Assembly (NCBI RefSeq): GCF_014384965.1
Contig: NZ_JACRSW010000016.1
Location: forward strand, 1 to 64,000
DNA from: Jutongia hominis
GTDB lineage: Bacteria > Bacillota > Clostridia > Lachnospirales > Lachnospiraceae
DNA: 64,000 bases
Direction of reading: 5' to 3'
Both the position numbers and the translations under genes were made by a program. This document shows positions 26,438 through 37,062 of this stretch, piece after piece (position 1 is the stretch's first letter; every line of letters begins with the position of its first letter). Below the pieces are notes generated by a model. It worked only from the letters and a program-made list of their open reading frames with translations, searched no databases and was not told where the DNA came from.

Positions 26438-27463
26438 ATGTTAAATACAGTATATCGTCTGGTTGCACCCAGACGTTTTGAAGTAGAATTTAATGATATT
26501 GACCTGCATGCAGGACAGATCGTTGTCAGACCAACCCATCTGTCGATCTGTCATGCCGACCAGCGTTATTATCAGGGTGTGCGTCCGGCAGAAGTATTAA
26601 AGGAAAAACTGCCAATGGCATTGATCCATGAAGGTCTCGGTGAAGTTTTATATGATCCGACAGGAACCTATCAATGTGGTGATACGGTGATCATGATTCC
26701 GAATACACCATGCGAAAAGGATGAAGTGATCGCAGAAAACTATCTGCGTTCCAGCAAATTCCGTGCCAGTGGATTTGATGGTTTTATGCAGGAGCATGTT
26801 GCATTGGATATTGACCGCGTTGTGCCTGTAGACGATTCCATCGATAAAGTGATCGCAGCATTTACAGAGTTAGTATCTGTCAGCGTTCATGCAATCCGTC
26901 GTTTTGATTCGATCGCCCATAAGAGAAGAAAAGCAGTAGGTATCTGGGGCGATGGTAACCTTGGTTATATTACGGCAATCTTTTTTAAAGCAATGTTTCC
27001 GAATACCAAATTATATATTCTTGGTGTGGATCAGGAGAAATTATCCGGTTTCTCTTTTGCGGATGATACTTTTTCCGTATCGGATATCCCGGATGATCTC
27101 TATATTGATCATGCATTTGAATGTGTCGGTGGGGCTGCATCACAGCAGGCGATCAACCAGATCATTGATCATATCCAGCCGGAAGGAACGATTTCTATTC
27201 TGGGGGTATCAGAATATCCGGTTCCGATCAATACACGTATGGTCTTAGAAAAAGGCCTGCGAATTTTTGGAAGCAGCCGAAGCGGCAGAGAAGATTTCTT
27301 AAAGACAGTAGAGCTATATAAGGAACATCCTGAAATTATCGGCTATTTAAGAAATATTGTCGGAGCACAGGTTGAAGTCAGATCTATTGAAGATATGAAC
27401 AAAGCATTTGAGACAGATATTCATAAGAGCATGGGTAAGACGATCATGCTATGGAATAAATAA
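26438..27463 (+). CDS. tarJ: Ribulose-5-phosphate reductase TarJ
   Basis: A 341-residue zinc-dependent medium-chain dehydrogenase: catalytic-domain residues in THLSICHADQRYYQG and LIHEGLGEV, and a Rossmann motif in GIWGDGNLGYITAIF. TarJ reduces ribulose 5-phosphate to ribitol 5-phosphate with NADPH, the substrate of TarI immediately upstream. The lower conservation relative to ordinary alcohol dehydrogenases and the pairing with TarI support the call. ATG 26438 follows CGGAGGGGC. A terminator follows. Confidence 0.88.
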   Translation: MLNTVYRLVAPRRFEVEFNDIDLHAGQIVVRPTHLSICHADQRYYQGVRPAEVLKEKLPMALIHEGLGEVLYDPTGTYQCGDTVIMIPNTPCEKDEVIAENYLRSSKFRASGFDGFMQEHVALDIDRVVPVDDSIDKVIAAFTELVSVSVHAIRRFDSIAHKRRKAVGIWGDGNLGYITAIFFKAMFPNTKLYILGVDQEKLSGFSFADDTFSVSDIPDDLYIDHAFECVGGAASQQAINQIIDHIQPEGTISILGVSEYPVPINTRMVLEKGLRIFGSSRSGREDFLKTVELYKEHPEIIGYLRNIVGAQVEVRSIEDMNKAFETDIHKSMGKTIMLWNK

Positions 27464-27475
27464 TAGAAAAATTCT

Positions 27476-27523
27476 AAAAAGCTGTATACAGGTTCGCAAA
27501 ATGTACTTGTATATAGCTTTTTT
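27476..27523 (+). terminator. Terminator after tarJ
   Basis: AAAAAGCTGTATACA pairs imperfectly with TGTATATAGCTTTTTT across a 17-base loop, ending in a T-tract. Confidence 0.8.
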
Positions 27524-27556
27524 GAAAAATGGTTCAGAAATGAGGAAGAAAAACTT

Positions 27557-28591
27557 ATGAAAACAGCAGATTTTTATTATGATCTACCGGAAGAATTGAT
27601 CGCTCAGGATCCATTGACAGACAGAGCTTCATCTAAGTTAATGGTTTTAAATAAAGAAACCGGAGAAAAAACACATACCGATTTTCATCATATTATTGAT
27701 TATCTTCATGAAGGAGACTGCTTAGTGATCAATGATACGAAAGTAATTCCGGCAAGACTGATCGGAGAAAGAGAAGAAACAGGTGGTAAAGTCGAAGTCC
27801 TTTTGTTAAAACGAAAAGAAAACAATATCTGGGAAACTTTAGTTAAACCGGGGAAGAAAGCAAGACCGGGAGTGCGATTAAGCTTTGGTAATGGTCTTTT
27901 AAAAGCACAGGTTTTAGAAGTTGTGGAAGAAGGCAATCGTCTGATCCAATTTGAATATGATGGAATTTTCGAAGAGATATTGGACCAGCTTGGTCAAATG
28001 CCACTTCCACCATATATCACTCATGAATTAAAGGACAAAAACCGCTACCAGACGGTTTATGCCAAATACGAAGGTTCTGCTGCTGCACCGACAGCAGGAC
28101 TTCATTTTACAAAAGAACTGTTAGAAGATATTAAGAAAAAAGGAATTCGAATCGCTCATGTCACATTGCATGTCGGTCTTGGAACATTCCGTCCGGTAAA
28201 AGTCGATGATGTGGCAAATCATCATATGCATACGGAATATTATCGAGTGACAAAAGAAGCGGCAGATATCATTAATGATACAAAGAAAAAAGGAAACCGC
28301 GTGATCTGTGTCGGAACGACAAGCTGTCGTACGATCGAGTCTGCTGCAAATGAGCAGGGAATTGTGGAAGCAAAGGAAGGGGATACCAGTATCTTTATCT
28401 ATCCGGGCTATCAGTTTAAGGTATTGGATTGTCTGATCACAAACTTTCATCTGCCGGAATCAACTTTGTTAATGCTTGTTTCGGCTCTTGCGGGTAAAGA
28501 GAATATTATGGCAGCCTATAAAGAAGCTGTTGAGATGAAATACCGTTTTTTCTCTTTCGGAGATGCTATGTTTATTCAAAGTGAGAAGTAA
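27557..28591 (+). CDS. queA: S-adenosylmethionine:tRNA ribosyltransferase-isomerase QueA
   Basis: A 344-residue QueA, starting [20 protein letters not shown] with DSRDSRLLV-type residues replaced by [11 protein letters not shown], then [41 protein letters not shown] and [16 protein letters not shown]. It transfers the ribosyl part of SAM to preQ1-tRNA to give epoxyqueuosine. A QueH-type reductase, the next step, is encoded 12 kb downstream at 39998. The ribosome site is GAGGAAGAAAAACTT. It leads a probable operon with the lipid kinase and Dus genes. Confidence 0.95.
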   Translation: MKTADFYYDLPEELIAQDPLTDRASSKLMVLNKETGEKTHTDFHHIIDYLHEGDCLVINDTKVIPARLIGEREETGGKVEVLLLKRKENNIWETLVKPGKKARPGVRLSFGNGLLKAQVLEVVEEGNRLIQFEYDGIFEEILDQLGQMPLPPYITHELKDKNRYQTVYAKYEGSAAAPTAGLHFTKELLEDIKKKGIRIAHVTLHVGLGTFRPVKVDDVANHHMHTEYYRVTKEAADIINDTKKKGNRVICVGTTSCRTIESAANEQGIVEAKEGDTSIFIYPGYQFKVLDCLITNFHLPESTLLMLVSALAGKENIMAAYKEAVEMKYRFFSFGDAMFIQSEK

Positions 28592-28608
28592 AAAAGGAGG
28601 ATACCGGC

Positions 28609-29556
28609 TTGAAAAGAATGCTTTTTATTTATAATCCGATGGCAGGAAAAGAACAGATTAAGAATAAATTATCAGATATTGTTCAGATATTTTGCAAATC
28701 CGGATTTGAAATTACGATCTTTGCGACACAGGGACCGGAAGATGCGACAAATATTGTCCAAGAGCGCGGCGAGGAATATGATTATATTGTATGTTCCGGT
28801 GGAGATGGAACGATGAACGAAGTAGCAACAGGTTATATGAATATTACAAAAAAACCAATCTGTGGTTATATTCCTGCAGGGACGGTCAATGATTTCGCTT
28901 CAAGCTTGAAGATTCCAAAGATCATGAAAAAGGCAGCACAGCTGATTACACAGGGCAGTGTATTCCGCTGTGATCTTGGTCAGTTTAATGATCGTTATTT
29001 TACATATGTATGCGGTTTTGGTGCCTTTACGGAAGTATCGTACCAGACACCGCAGGAGTGGAAAAATGCTCTTGGAAAAGCTGCTTATTTTATAGAGGCA
29101 TTAAAGCATATTGCAGAGATCAAAGCACATCATATGAAGATTATCTATGATGGCAATGAGATAGAGGATAATTTTATCTTAGGACTAGTCAGTAATTCAG
29201 TTTCTGTAGCCGGATACAAGGCATACAGCAAGATGAATATTATGATGGATGATGGTAAATTCGAAGCGTTATTTATCAAAGAAATCCATAATCCGCTGGA
29301 ATTACAGGCAGCATTAAACGGTTTGATGTCAAAGAAATTTGATTCCGACAGAATGCTTCAGTTTAGCAGCAGTGAGATTAAGATCATCTGTGATGATGAA
29401 GTACAATGGACTTTGGACGGAGAAGATGGCGGACTTTGCAAAGAGGTAACAATGAAAAACCATCAATATGCGTTACCGATTCTTTGTGATAAATCGGTAT
29501 CTGCTCAGGTCTCGCACAGAGCAGCTAAAAAGGCAGAAGAAGTAGAGGAAAAATAA
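28609..29556 (+). CDS. Diacylglycerol/lipid kinase (YegS/DagK family)
   Basis: A 315-residue member of the DAGK catalytic family: MLFIYNPMAGKEQIKNKL at the N-terminus, CSGGDGTMNEVATGYM (nucleotide-binding GGDGT), GYIPAGTVNDFASSL and WTLDGEDGG. It phosphorylates diacylglycerol or a related lipid to recycle it into phosphatidate. The TTG at 28609 follows AAAAAGGAGGATACCGGC; ATG 28618 is an alternative. It lies 17 bases after queA. Substrate within the family is not determined by these motifs. Confidence 0.87.
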   Translation: MKRMLFIYNPMAGKEQIKNKLSDIVQIFCKSGFEITIFATQGPEDATNIVQERGEEYDYIVCSGGDGTMNEVATGYMNITKKPICGYIPAGTVNDFASSLKIPKIMKKAAQLITQGSVFRCDLGQFNDRYFTYVCGFGAFTEVSYQTPQEWKNALGKAAYFIEALKHIAEIKAHHMKIIYDGNEIEDNFILGLVSNSVSVAGYKAYSKMNIMMDDGKFEALFIKEIHNPLELQAALNGLMSKKFDSDRMLQFSSSEIKIICDDEVQWTLDGEDGGLCKEVTMKNHQYALPILCDKSVSAQVSHRAAKKAEEVEEK

Positions 29557-29622
29557 TTTGCAGAATTTTTGTTTGATAGTTTTACTTTTTATATGACATG
29601 TGACAGGAAAGGAGGTATGACT

Positions 29623-30576
29623 GTGCGGATCACATTTGCTCCGTTAGAAGGGATTACAGGATATATTTACCGTAATACCTATCAGGAATATTATGGTGGG
29701 ATCGACCGGTACTACAGTCCGTTTCTTGTAACGAGAGATCGGGGGATCATGAAGAAGAAAGAACTTCGTGATATTTTGCCGGAAAACAATCTGAATATCG
29801 ATCTTGTACCACAATTATTGACCAATAAGACTGAAAACTTTTTACAGGCTGCTGCCCAGTTAAAAGAATTAGGTTATCGAGAGATCAATCTGAATTTAGG
29901 CTGTCCATCGGGAACCGTTGTTTCAAAAGGAAGAGGAGCAGGCTTTCTAGACCAGCCGGAAAAATTGCAATCGTTTTTAGAAGAGATTTTTCAAAAAGCG
30001 GATTATGCAATCTCGATCAAGACAAGGATCGGAATGTATGAACCCGAAGAATTCCATCGTCTGCTTGCGATATATAATGAATATCCGATCCGCGAACTGA
30101 TCATACATCCGCGTACCAGACAGGAGTTTTACAAAGAAAAGATCCACCCGGAAATTTTTAAGTATGCCTATGAGCACAGCAAAAATCCGATTACATTTAA
30201 TGGTGAGATCCGGTCACTTCAGGCGGTTACAGCATTAGAAAAAGAATATCCCGCAATGAAAAATATAATGATAGGAAGAGGCTTGATCGCAAAACCCGGC
30301 TTTATCATGCAAGCGGCAGATGGCAGTCTGACAGAGAACAGAACACGTTCGAAAAAGAGATTAAAAGAGTTTTTAGACTGTCTGTTAGAAGAATATCGGA
30401 AAGTGATGTCTGCGGATATTCATGCATTATTTAAAATGAAGGAAATATGGATCTATATGGCACCGTATTTTACCAATTATGAGAAATACTTAAAAAAGAT
30501 TAAAAAGACCGATAAACTGATGGAATACCGGGCATCTGTTTCGAGTCTGATGACCAATGAAGATATTATAGAATAA
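29623..30576 (+). CDS. tRNA-dihydrouridine synthase family protein
   Basis: A 317-residue FMN-dependent Dus-family enzyme. It begins RITFAPLEGITGYIYRNTY, with the catalytic Cys in INLNLGCPSGTVVSKGRGAG, then SIKTRIGMYEP, IHPRTRQEFY and IMIGRGLIAKPGF (FMN phosphate site). It reduces uridines in the D-loop of tRNA. The GTG at 29623 is chosen because GGAGG ends seven bases before it; ATG 29617 is only one base from GGAGG. It diverges from DusA/B/C (a shorter active-site lid), so the target uridine is unknown. Confidence 0.85.
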   Translation: MRITFAPLEGITGYIYRNTYQEYYGGIDRYYSPFLVTRDRGIMKKKELRDILPENNLNIDLVPQLLTNKTENFLQAAAQLKELGYREINLNLGCPSGTVVSKGRGAGFLDQPEKLQSFLEEIFQKADYAISIKTRIGMYEPEEFHRLLAIYNEYPIRELIIHPRTRQEFYKEKIHPEIFKYAYEHSKNPITFNGEIRSLQAVTALEKEYPAMKNIMIGRGLIAKPGFIMQAADGSLTENRTRSKKRLKEFLDCLLEEYRKVMSADIHALFKMKEIWIYMAPYFTNYEKYLKKIKKTDKLMEYRASVSSLMTNEDIIE

Positions 30577-30678
30577 ATGGCTGCTATTCGTATGCAGAAA
30601 AGATAGCAGGTCATAACCGATATGATCGGGAGTGGTATATGAAGATATGGTATATTTTACGAGAGGAGGTAGAGAGTA

Positions 30679-31863
30679 ATGTATCAGAGAATTTTTGTGA
30701 TCGTTCTGGATTCACTTGGGGTTGGTGCTATGCCGGATTCGAAAGAGTATGGGGATATTGGTGTTGATACCTTTGGACACATTGGGGAAAAGATGGGAAC
30801 CATGCAAATTCCTAATTTGCAAAAACTTGGAATGGCAAATTTGCATTCGATTCCGGGAGTTGAGCCGGTGAAACAGCCACTTGGTGTCTATACAAAGCTT
30901 CGCGAAAGAAGTCTGGGCAAAGATACGATGACAGGACATTGGGAGATGATGGGGCTATATATTACAAAGCCTTTTATTACTTTTACAGAGAATGGTTTCC
31001 CGGATGAACTGATCAAAGAATTAGAAAAAGAGACCGGAAGAAAAGTCATTGGCAACAAAAGTGCAAGTGGAACCGTGATCTTAGATGAACTTGGAGAAGA
31101 AGAAATTCAAAAAGGACATCTGATCGTATATACTTCAGCAGATTCCGTTATGCAGATCTGTGGTAATGAAGAAACAATGGGACTTGAAAATCTCTATCAC
31201 TATTGTGAGATTGCAAGAAAGCTGACGATGAAAGATGAATGGAAAGTAGGACGTGTGATCGCCAGACCTTATGTGGGCAAGAAGAAAGGTGAGTTTGTAC
31301 GGACTTCCAATCGTCATGATTATGCATTAAAGCCATTTTCAAAAACGGTGTTAAATGCATTAAAGGAAGAGAAATATGATGTGATCTCGGTAGGGAAGAT
31401 CTATGATATCTTTGATGGTGAAGGTTTAACAGAATCAAATAAGTCAAAAAGCTCGGTGCATGGTATGGAACAAACGATCGAAAAAGCAAGATCGGACTTT
31501 AAAGGTCTTTGCTATACTAATTTAGTTGACTTTGATGCACTTTGGGGACATCGTCGCAATCCGATCGGCTATGGACAGGAGATTGAACGCTTTGATAAAA
31601 AGCTTGGCGAATTGTTAGAAGTCCTGAAAAACGATGATCTTTTGATCATTACTGCTGATCATGGGAATGATCCAACGTATACAGGAACGGATCATACGAG
31701 AGAAAAAGTACCTTTTATTGCGTATTCTCCATCGATGAAGCAAGGAAAGCCAATTGAGGAGCAGGACACCTTTGCCGTGATCGGAGCAACGATTGCAAAG
31801 AACTTTAACGTACCGATGCCGGAAGGCACGATCGGTCATTCGATATTAGAGGAACTTTCCTGA
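30679..31863 (+). CDS. deoB: Phosphopentomutase DeoB
   Basis: A 394-residue alkaline-phosphatase-superfamily mutase with [34 protein letters not shown] (phosphorylated Thr), [12 protein letters not shown] and [19 protein letters not shown] metal-binding residues. It interconverts ribose 1- and 5-phosphates in nucleoside salvage. ATG 30679 follows GAGAGGAGGTAGAGAGTA. No other deo gene is adjacent; asnB begins 75 bases downstream. Confidence 0.95.
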   Translation: MYQRIFVIVLDSLGVGAMPDSKEYGDIGVDTFGHIGEKMGTMQIPNLQKLGMANLHSIPGVEPVKQPLGVYTKLRERSLGKDTMTGHWEMMGLYITKPFITFTENGFPDELIKELEKETGRKVIGNKSASGTVILDELGEEEIQKGHLIVYTSADSVMQICGNEETMGLENLYHYCEIARKLTMKDEWKVGRVIARPYVGKKKGEFVRTSNRHDYALKPFSKTVLNALKEEKYDVISVGKIYDIFDGEGLTESNKSKSSVHGMEQTIEKARSDFKGLCYTNLVDFDALWGHRRNPIGYGQEIERFDKKLGELLEVLKNDDLLIITADHGNDPTYTGTDHTREKVPFIAYSPSMKQGKPIEEQDTFAVIGATIAKNFNVPMPEGTIGHSILEELS

Positions 31864-31938
31864 TTTTCTTATCACGGATAAACAGGCACCTTCTGTTTGG
31901 ATTCATCATACAATGAAAAAAAACAGGTGGTGCTTTTT

Positions 31939-33780
31939 ATGTGTGGAATTGCGGGCTTTTTTTCAACACAGAAAGATTATTGTAAAGAGTTTCCCCGATA
32001 TGATCATATACTAAATCAGATGAAAGTGCGACTATACAGCCGTGGACCGGATGAAAACGGAACTTTTTTAGCAAAAGAGTGTGGCCTGGCACATACTCGT
32101 CTGTCGATCAGGGATTTAAAAGCAGGTTCTCAGCCAATGATCCGCCAAAGGAATGGATATCGCTATGTGATTATATATAACGGAGAATTATATAATACAA
32201 AAGAGCTTCGTAATGAACTGATACAACGGGGAGAGCAGTTTGAAACAACATCTGATACAGAGGTTGTCTTGCTTTCTTTTTTATATTATGGCACAGATTT
32301 TGTCAAAAAGCTGGATGGCATTTTTGCTTTTGCAATCTTTGATGAGTTTCATGAAAAACTGTTATTATATCGTGATTCATTTGGTGTTAAACCGCTTTTT
32401 TATACATTTGTAGAAGATACACTTGTTTTTGGATCGGAACCGAAAGCACTTTTTACGTATCCGGGCTGCCGGGCAAGAGTAGACAAAAAAAGCTTTCAGG
32501 AAGTTTTTGGGATCGGGCCGGCACGTATACCGGGAAGTGGCATCTTTCAAAATGTACAGGAAGTCAGGCCGGGGTGTTATTTAAGTTTTAGTAAATATGG
32601 TCTGCATGAAGTTGTCTATTGGAGATTAGAAAGTCATCCGCATGAAGATTCTTATGAAGATACGATCAAAAAGACAAGTGCATTATTAGAAGATTCGATC
32701 GCCAGACAGATGGCATCAGATGTTCCAATCTGTACCTTTTTATCCGGGGGTGTCGATTCGAGTCTGGTTTCTTCTGTCTGTAGCAGGCATTTGCAGGAAA
32801 AAGGAGAGAGACTTACGACATTTTCTTTTGATTTTGATGGAAATGAGAAGTATTTTCAGGCAAATGAGTTTCAACCATCGCAGGATCATCCGTTTGTGGA
32901 AAAGATGGTATCGTATTTGCAATCCGATCATCATTATCTGTCCTGCGATTATGAGACACAGGCTGCATATCTGAAAGAATCCCTGATAGCACATGATCTG
33001 CCCTGTATGGCAGATATAGATTCTTCGTTGTCGTATTTTTGCCATCAGGTCAGTAAGACGCATAAAGTGGTATTGACCGGAGAATGTGCCGATGAAGTGT
33101 TTGGCGGCTATCCGTGGTTTCATAAGGAAAAGTTCTTTCAGGATGATATGTTTCCATGGACGCTTGATCTTATGCCAAGGATGGAATTATTAAAAGACGA
33201 GGTCAGAGAAGAACTGGATCTTACTGATTTTGTAAAAAATGCATATGAGCAGGCGGTCGGAGAGATTGAGGTGCTGCCGACAGAAAACGAAACCGAGACA
33301 AGGCGCAGACAGATTGGATATCTCAATATCCGATTTTTTATGCAAACATTATTAAACCGCATGGACCGGACCAGTATGCGTTGGGGATTAGAAGCAAGAG
33401 TTCCTTTTGCAGATCGCAAGCTGGTGGAATATGTGTTTAATATTCCATGGGAGATGAAAGCGAAGAATGGTGTTGTAAAGAATGTATTGCGAAGCAGCAG
33501 TATCGGTAAACTGCCCGATGAAATCCTGTTTCGCAAAAAAAGCCCTTATCCGAAAAGTTATCATCCGTTTTATGAAGAATTGCTTGGAAAGAAATTAAAA
33601 GAAGTGATACAGGAGGAACAGGCGCCGATTTTGCGTTTGATCGACAAAGAAAAGACACTGCGTTTTATTGCGAGTGTAAAAGATTATGGAAAGCCATGGT
33701 ATGGGCAGTTAATGGCAGGACCGCAAATGCTTGCCTATCTGTGGCAGATCAATGAATGGATGAATATGTATCAACTGTAA
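31939..33780 (+). CDS. asnB: Asparagine synthase (glutamine-hydrolysing) AsnB
   Basis: A 613-residue class II amidotransferase. The start is fixed at ATG 31939 because the mature enzyme needs Cys2 (MCGIAGFF) as N-terminal nucleophile; the frame is open further upstream. The glutaminase domain shows LYSRGPDENG, YNGELYN and SDTEVVLL. The synthetase domain has the ATP loop FLSGGVDSSLVSS and LTGECADEVFGGY. It makes asparagine from aspartate with glutamine and ATP. No T-box leader is seen ahead of it. A bidirectional terminator follows. Confidence 0.93.
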   Translation: MCGIAGFFSTQKDYCKEFPRYDHILNQMKVRLYSRGPDENGTFLAKECGLAHTRLSIRDLKAGSQPMIRQRNGYRYVIIYNGELYNTKELRNELIQRGEQFETTSDTEVVLLSFLYYGTDFVKKLDGIFAFAIFDEFHEKLLLYRDSFGVKPLFYTFVEDTLVFGSEPKALFTYPGCRARVDKKSFQEVFGIGPARIPGSGIFQNVQEVRPGCYLSFSKYGLHEVVYWRLESHPHEDSYEDTIKKTSALLEDSIARQMASDVPICTFLSGGVDSSLVSSVCSRHLQEKGERLTTFSFDFDGNEKYFQANEFQPSQDHPFVEKMVSYLQSDHHYLSCDYETQAAYLKESLIAHDLPCMADIDSSLSYFCHQVSKTHKVVLTGECADEVFGGYPWFHKEKFFQDDMFPWTLDLMPRMELLKDEVREELDLTDFVKNAYEQAVGEIEVLPTENETETRRRQIGYLNIRFFMQTLLNRMDRTSMRWGLEARVPFADRKLVEYVFNIPWEMKAKNGVVKNVLRSSSIGKLPDEILFRKKSPYPKSYHPFYEELLGKKLKEVIQEEQAPILRLIDKEKTLRFIASVKDYGKPWYGQLMAGPQMLAYLWQINEWMNMYQL

Positions 33781-33902
33781 CAAGATGACTTTCACAGGAT
33801 ATTTTTAGAAAATAATAGGCATAAAATATTTAGACACATAATGAGTCCGAAAAAAGCAGGTGAAAGCTAAAAACTGCAGTTGCTTTCGTAGATGGAGAAG
33901 AT

Positions 33903-33940
33903 AAAAACGCAGAAATATCATTTTGGATATTTCTGCGTTT
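33903..33940. terminator. Bidirectional terminator between asnB and typA
   Basis: A perfect 16-bp stem, AAAACGCAGAAATATC/GATATTTCTGCGTTTT, with a six-base loop and T-runs on both strands, sits between the convergent 3' ends. Confidence 0.93.
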
Positions 33941-34020
33941 TTAGGTTTGCTATTTACAAATAGGTTTTTGGGATATTTGTTTTGATTCCGTCTAGAAACA
34001 CTTTGTATTTGGCATTCAAA

Positions 34021-35847
34021 TTATTTCTTTTTAGAACGATATCTCTGCGTAGAATCAAGGATTTTCTTACGGATACGAAGATTTTCCGGCGTGATCTCTA
34101 AGAGTTCGTCTGTATCAATAAAGTCTAAGGCTTCCTCTAAGCTTAATACTTTAGGCGGAACAAGCTTTAATGCATCATCCGCACTCGAAGAACGTGTGTT
34201 TGTCAGATGCTTTGTCTTACATACATTTAATTCAATATCTTCGGCTTTACCGTTCTGGCCAATTACCATGCCGGCATATACTTTTTCGCCCGGTCCGACA
34301 AAGAGTGTACCACGATCCTGTGCACTGAAAAGACCGTATGCAACCGTTTCGCCGGACTCAAATGCGATTAGGGATCCCTGCTTACGATATGAGATATCAC
34401 CACGATATGGACCATATTCTTCAAAGACAGTATTGATAATACCATTTCCTTTGGTGTCGGTTAAGAATTCACCACGATAACCGATCAGGCCGCGGGAAGG
34501 AATTAAAAATTCCAAACGTGTAAATCCGCCACCGATCGGACTCATTCCCTGAAGTTCGCCCTTACGGTTGCTTAACTTCTCGATAACGCTTCCTGCAAAT
34601 TCTTCCGGAACGTCAATATAAGCACGTTCTAATGGCTCTAATTTCTGGTTGCGTTCATCTGTACGGTATAAAACTTCGGCTTTACTGACAGCAAACTCAT
34701 AACCTTCACGACGCATATTTTCAATCAGAACAGATAAATGCAATTCGCCACGGCCGGAAACTTTAAAGCTGTCCATATTGTCGGTTTCCTCCACACGAAG
34801 ACTGACATCAGAATTTAATTCGCTGAAAAGACGGTCTCTTAAATGACGGGATGTAACAAACTTACCTTCCTGACCGGCTAACGGACTGTCATTTACAAGA
34901 AAATGCATAGCGATTGTTGGCTCTGAAATCTTCTGGAAAGGAATGGCAACCGGATTTTCGGGAGAACAGATTGTGTCTCCGATGTGGATATCCGTAATAC
35001 CGGAGATTGCAACGATCGAACCGATGCTTGCTTCCTGTACTTCGACTTTCTTTAAGCCGTCAAATTCATATAATTTGTTGATACGGACACGGTTGTTCTT
35101 TTCTTTGTCATGGGCATTGACGATCACAACGTCCTGATTGACTTTGATCGTACCGTTGTCTACTTTACCGACACCGATGCGGCCTACATATTCATTATAA
35201 TCGATTGTACTGATCAAAACCTGTGTAGAGGCATCAGGATCCCCTTCGGGAGCCGGAATGTAATCTAAAATCGTATCAAACAATGGAATCATATCTGTTC
35301 CGGGTTCTGTCGAACTGTAAGAAGCAATACCATCTCTTGCGGAAGCAAAGATAAATGGACAGTCAAGTTGTTCTTCATTGGCATCCAGATCAATGAAAAG
35401 CTCTAAGACTTCATCAACAACTTCATCAGGACGTGCTTCGGGACGGTCGATCTTATTGATACATACGATAACCGGAAGTTCTAATTCCAAAGCTTTCTTT
35501 AATACAAACTTTGTCTGAGGCATAGCACCTTCAAACGCATCAACGACTAATACAACACCGTTTACCATTTTTAATACACGTTCTACTTCGCCGCCGAAGT
35601 CAGCATGTCCCGGTGTATCGATAATGTTGATCTTTGTATCTTTATATTTGATGGCAGTGTTTTTTGAAAGGATCGTGATACCACGCTCACGCTCAATATC
35701 ACCGGAATCCATTACTCGTTCCGCAACTTCCTGATTGGAACGGAACGTACCGCTTTGTTTTAATAATTCATCGACTAATGTTGTTTTTCCGTGGTCTACA
35801 TGGGCAATGATAGCTATGTTTCGCACATCTTCACGTTTCATTTTCAT
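34021..35847 (-). CDS. typA: Ribosome-associated GTPase TypA/BipA
   Basis: A 608-residue translational GTPase: G1 [29 protein letters not shown] (switch I), [25 protein letters not shown], followed by EF-G-like domains and the BipA-specific C-terminal domain ([33 protein letters not shown]). It binds 70S ribosomes and supports 50S assembly and growth at low temperature or stress. ATG 35847 follows AGAGG on the minus strand. Monocistronic. Confidence 0.96.
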   Translation of the reverse strand: MKMKREDVRNIAIIAHVDHGKTTLVDELLKQSGTFRSNQEVAERVMDSGDIERERGITILSKNTAIKYKDTKINIIDTPGHADFGGEVERVLKMVNGVVLVVDAFEGAMPQTKFVLKKALELELPVIVCINKIDRPEARPDEVVDEVLELFIDLDANEEQLDCPFIFASARDGIASYSSTEPGTDMIPLFDTILDYIPAPEGDPDASTQVLISTIDYNEYVGRIGVGKVDNGTIKVNQDVVIVNAHDKEKNNRVRINKLYEFDGLKKVEVQEASIGSIVAISGITDIHIGDTICSPENPVAIPFQKISEPTIAMHFLVNDSPLAGQEGKFVTSRHLRDRLFSELNSDVSLRVEETDNMDSFKVSGRGELHLSVLIENMRREGYEFAVSKAEVLYRTDERNQKLEPLERAYIDVPEEFAGSVIEKLSNRKGELQGMSPIGGGFTRLEFLIPSRGLIGYRGEFLTDTKGNGIINTVFEEYGPYRGDISYRKQGSLIAFESGETVAYGLFSAQDRGTLFVGPGEKVYAGMVIGQNGKAEDIELNVCKTKHLTNTRSSSADDALKLVPPKVLSLEEALDFIDTDELLEITPENLRIRKKILDSTQRYRSKKK

Positions 35848-36178
35848 ATTCTAACCTCTTTCTGTGCTGCTTTTCGATAATAGGATATTTTTCGGAAAGA
35901 AACTACAAAAATACCCACAATATATTAGTATACTATTTCTGAATGAATATACAAGAGAGCAAAATAGACAAAATTTTGTTGGAATTGAGCGAATTATTTC
36001 GTAATATGTATAATCCTTATTTTTTTGCGGATTCTAAGGTTAAGAACGTCGAAGTATGTCTGATTTCTTGGGTTTCAAAATGCAATTAACTGTTCTAAGA
36101 TAGGAGTGTAGCTCGTATAGATATAAAAACAAAATACCCGAAAGAGCGAAAGTTCTTGTGAAAAAGGAAGGAGAAAAT
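35848..36178. other. Divergent promoter region typA/SSB-like
   Basis: No coding frame is seen. On the plus strand TTGAGC (35985-35990) and TATAAT (36009-36014), spaced 18 bases, could drive the SSB-like gene. On the minus strand a weaker TATACT (35933-35928) may serve typA. The rest is AT-rich without recognisable structure. Confidence 0.5.
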
Positions 36179-36817
36179 ATGTTGGATAAGGTTTTTACAA
36201 ACAACCAGGTTACAGTAGCAGGGGAGGTGGTAAGTACATTTACATTCAGTCATGAAGTATATGGAGAGCATTTCTTTATGGTAAATATTGCGGTATGTCG
36301 TTTAAGCAGCTCTTATGATATTATTCCGGTCATGGTATCGGAACGTTTAGTAGATGTAAAGAGTGATTATCGTGGATGCATTATGCAGGCATGTGGCCAG
36401 TTCCGCTCTTATAACCGTCATGATGAGGCGAAGAACAGACTGGTATTATCGGTTTTTGCCAGAGAGATCACATTTTTAGAAGAAAATGAAGAAGAGCAGA
36501 ATCCGAATCATATTTTTTTGGATGGCTATGTATGTAAGAAGCCGGTCTACCGTAAAACACCGCTTGGCAGAGAGATTGCTGATGTGTTGCTTGCCGTCAA
36601 CAGACCATATGGCAAATCAGATTATATTCCGTGTATCTGCTGGGGCAGAAATGCACGTTTTGTAGAGCAGTTTGAAGTGGGAACACATATTCAGCTCTGG
36701 GGAAGAATCCAAAGCAGAGAATATCAAAAGAAAATCGGAGAGGATGAATATGAAAAGAGAGTGGCATATGAAGTGTCAGTAAGTAAACTGGAATATCTTG
36801 AAGAAGAGGAAGAGTAA
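36179..36817 (+). CDS. Single-stranded DNA-binding-like protein with two OB-like halves
   Basis: A 212-residue protein. Residues 1-105 (NNQVTVAGEVVSTFTFSHEV, CGQFRSYNR, VLSVFAREITFLEE) resemble a diverged OB fold. Residues 110-205 (IFLDGYVCKKPVYRKTPLGR, CICWGRNARFVEQFEVGTHI, LWGRIQSREYQKK, AYEVSVSKLEYLE) are a clear SSB-type OB fold. It ends in an acidic run EEEEE without the DDDIPF-like tip through which replicative SSBs bind partners, so it is probably an accessory SSB. ATG 36179 follows GGAAGGAGAAAAT. Confidence 0.75.
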   Translation: MLDKVFTNNQVTVAGEVVSTFTFSHEVYGEHFFMVNIAVCRLSSSYDIIPVMVSERLVDVKSDYRGCIMQACGQFRSYNRHDEAKNRLVLSVFAREITFLEENEEEQNPNHIFLDGYVCKKPVYRKTPLGREIADVLLAVNRPYGKSDYIPCICWGRNARFVEQFEVGTHIQLWGRIQSREYQKKIGEDEYEKRVAYEVSVSKLEYLEEEEE

Positions 36818-36987
36818 GTAGAAAAGAACGAAAAAATGATCAGAATCTGAAAAAATGATCAGAAAAATAAAAAAGAAAAACAAAAAGTGAAGCTGATTAG
36901 GCAGATAAAAGAAAAAAGGATAGATTTTTCTTATAATATGTGATAGAATGGCTAGAGTTGACAATGAAGTAAGTTTGTTACCCTGGC

Positions 36988-37041
36988 CATTTTTACTGTA
37001 TGGAAAAGGCTTTTAAATTCTAAAAAATACAGTAAAAAATG
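36988..37041 (+). promoter_or_regulatory. Inverted repeat upstream of the corrinoid adenosyltransferase
   Basis: CATTTTTACTGTAT (36988-37001) pairs with ATACAGTAAAAAATG (37027-37041), allowing one bulged A, across a 25-base loop. It ends 22 bases before the start codon. It could be an operator or RNA hairpin. It does not contain the conserved blocks of a cobalamin riboswitch that I can see. Confidence 0.45.
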
Positions 37042-37062
37042 TGAGATTAGGAGGTTATTTCG

